NCBI GenBank assembly: GCA_016789785.1
Contig: JAEUQE010000214.1
Span: 1 to 16,206 of the forward strand
Reading direction: 5' to 3'
DNA length: 16,206 bases
DNA from: Bryobacterales bacterium
GTDB lineage: Bacteria; Acidobacteriota; Terriglobia; Bryobacterales; Bryobacteraceae
Position 1 is the stretch's first letter, and each line of letters starts with the position of its first letter. The notes below the pieces were generated by a model that worked only from the letters and a program-made list of their open reading frames with translations, had not been told where the DNA came from and made no database searches. The position numbers and the translations under genes are program-made. Shown piece by piece: positions 15,727-16,206 of this stretch.

Positions 15727-16179
15727 ATGAGACATCGTCGAGGTGGATACAAACTACAGCGCAACACAAGCCATCGCACGGCGCTGCTCCGCAATCTCGT
15801 TACCAGTGTGATTGAGCATGAGCGCGTGGTGACCACGGTTGTGAAGGCAAAGGCTGCTCGTCCTCTGGTCGAGAAGATGGTCACTCTGGCGAAGCAGGAT
15901 ACTCTCCATGCGCGCCGTCAGGCTGCATCATTTCTGCGCACGCCCGAAAGTGTGCAGAAGCTGTTCGACAAGATCGGCACCCGTTTCAGCCAGCGCAATG
16001 GTGGTTATACCCGGGTACTGCGCATCGGGCCACGCAAGGGCGACGGCGCGGAGTTGGCCATGCTGGAACTGGTTGGTAGTGAGCTTGTGAAGCGTGCGGC
16101 CGAGCGTGCCAAGCGCCGCGAAGAGCGGTTGAAGGCAATGCGCGAGGGCCAGGAAGAGGGCGGCGAGGAGTCGAAGTAG
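15727..16179 (+). CDS. rplQ: 50S ribosomal protein L17
   Basis: L17 sits near the tunnel exit of the 50S subunit. The 150-residue product starts MRHRRGGYKLQRNTSHRTALLRNLVTSVIEHERVVTTVVKAKAARPLVEKMVTLAK in family order, then RFSQRNGGYTRVLRIGPRKGDGAELAMLELV. Residues 121-150 are a charged, predicted helical tail (KRAAERAKRREERLKAMRE and an acidic end) that makes it longer than E. coli L17 (127). The gene ends the alpha block. A GGAG at 15712-15715 lies upstream. Confidence 0.98.
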   Translation: MRHRRGGYKLQRNTSHRTALLRNLVTSVIEHERVVTTVVKAKAARPLVEKMVTLAKQDTLHARRQAASFLRTPESVQKLFDKIGTRFSQRNGGYTRVLRIGPRKGDGAELAMLELVGSELVKRAAERAKRREERLKAMREGQEEGGEESK

Positions 16180-16206
16180 CCGTCTGTTCGTTGAATTTGA
16201 AAAGTG

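Overview
This window is the large ribosomal protein superoperon of a bacterium: the joined S10, spc and alpha operons. All 31 genes lie on the plus strand in the classical order. The proteins are typical bacterial ones. The full S10-spc-adk-map-infA-rpmJ-alpha order, the high-GC Arg/Gly/Ala-rich coding, a Zn-type S14 and a poly-acidic tail on RpoA would fit an Acidobacteriota member (possibly the Solibacter/Bryobacter side). That placement is an impression from protein sequence, not a computed phylogeny, and I hold it at about 0.6.

Layout: 1-151 is the 3' end of tuf (EF-Tu). The S10 block (201-5545) runs rpsJ, rplC, rplD, rplW, rplB, rpsS, rplV, rpsC, rplP, rpmC, rpsQ. The spc block (5570-11075) runs rplN, rplX, rplE, rpsN, rpsH, rplF, rplR, rpsE, rpmD, rplO, secY. 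A linker of adk, map and infA (11099-12811) follows, then rpmJ, rpsM, rpsK, rpsD, rpoA and rplQ (12860-16179). Most junctions are 1-30 bases. The only gaps above 40 bases are tuf-rpsJ (49), rpsJ-rplC (70), infA-rpmJ (48) and rpsK-rpsD (151). No stretch of 300 bases lacks a gene, and no mobile element, RNA gene or CRISPR was seen.

The genes supply ribosome parts (S10, S19, S3, S17, S14, S8, S5, S13, S11, S4; L3, L4, L23, L2, L22, L16, L29, L14, L24, L5, L6, L18, L30, L15, L36, L17), initiation factor IF-1, the SecY translocon pore, adenylate kinase, the methionine aminopeptidase that trims nascent proteins, and the alpha subunit of RNA polymerase. Gene content is ordinary housekeeping and I found no new system. 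The points worth a second look are inside it: a long RGD-repeat tail on S3, a 20-of-21 acidic tract after the RpoA C-terminal domain, an IF-1 that lacks the usual SGKMR-type loop and has odd codon use, possible RNA structure before rplC and before rpsD, and zinc-ligand forms of S14, S4, L36 and Adk together.
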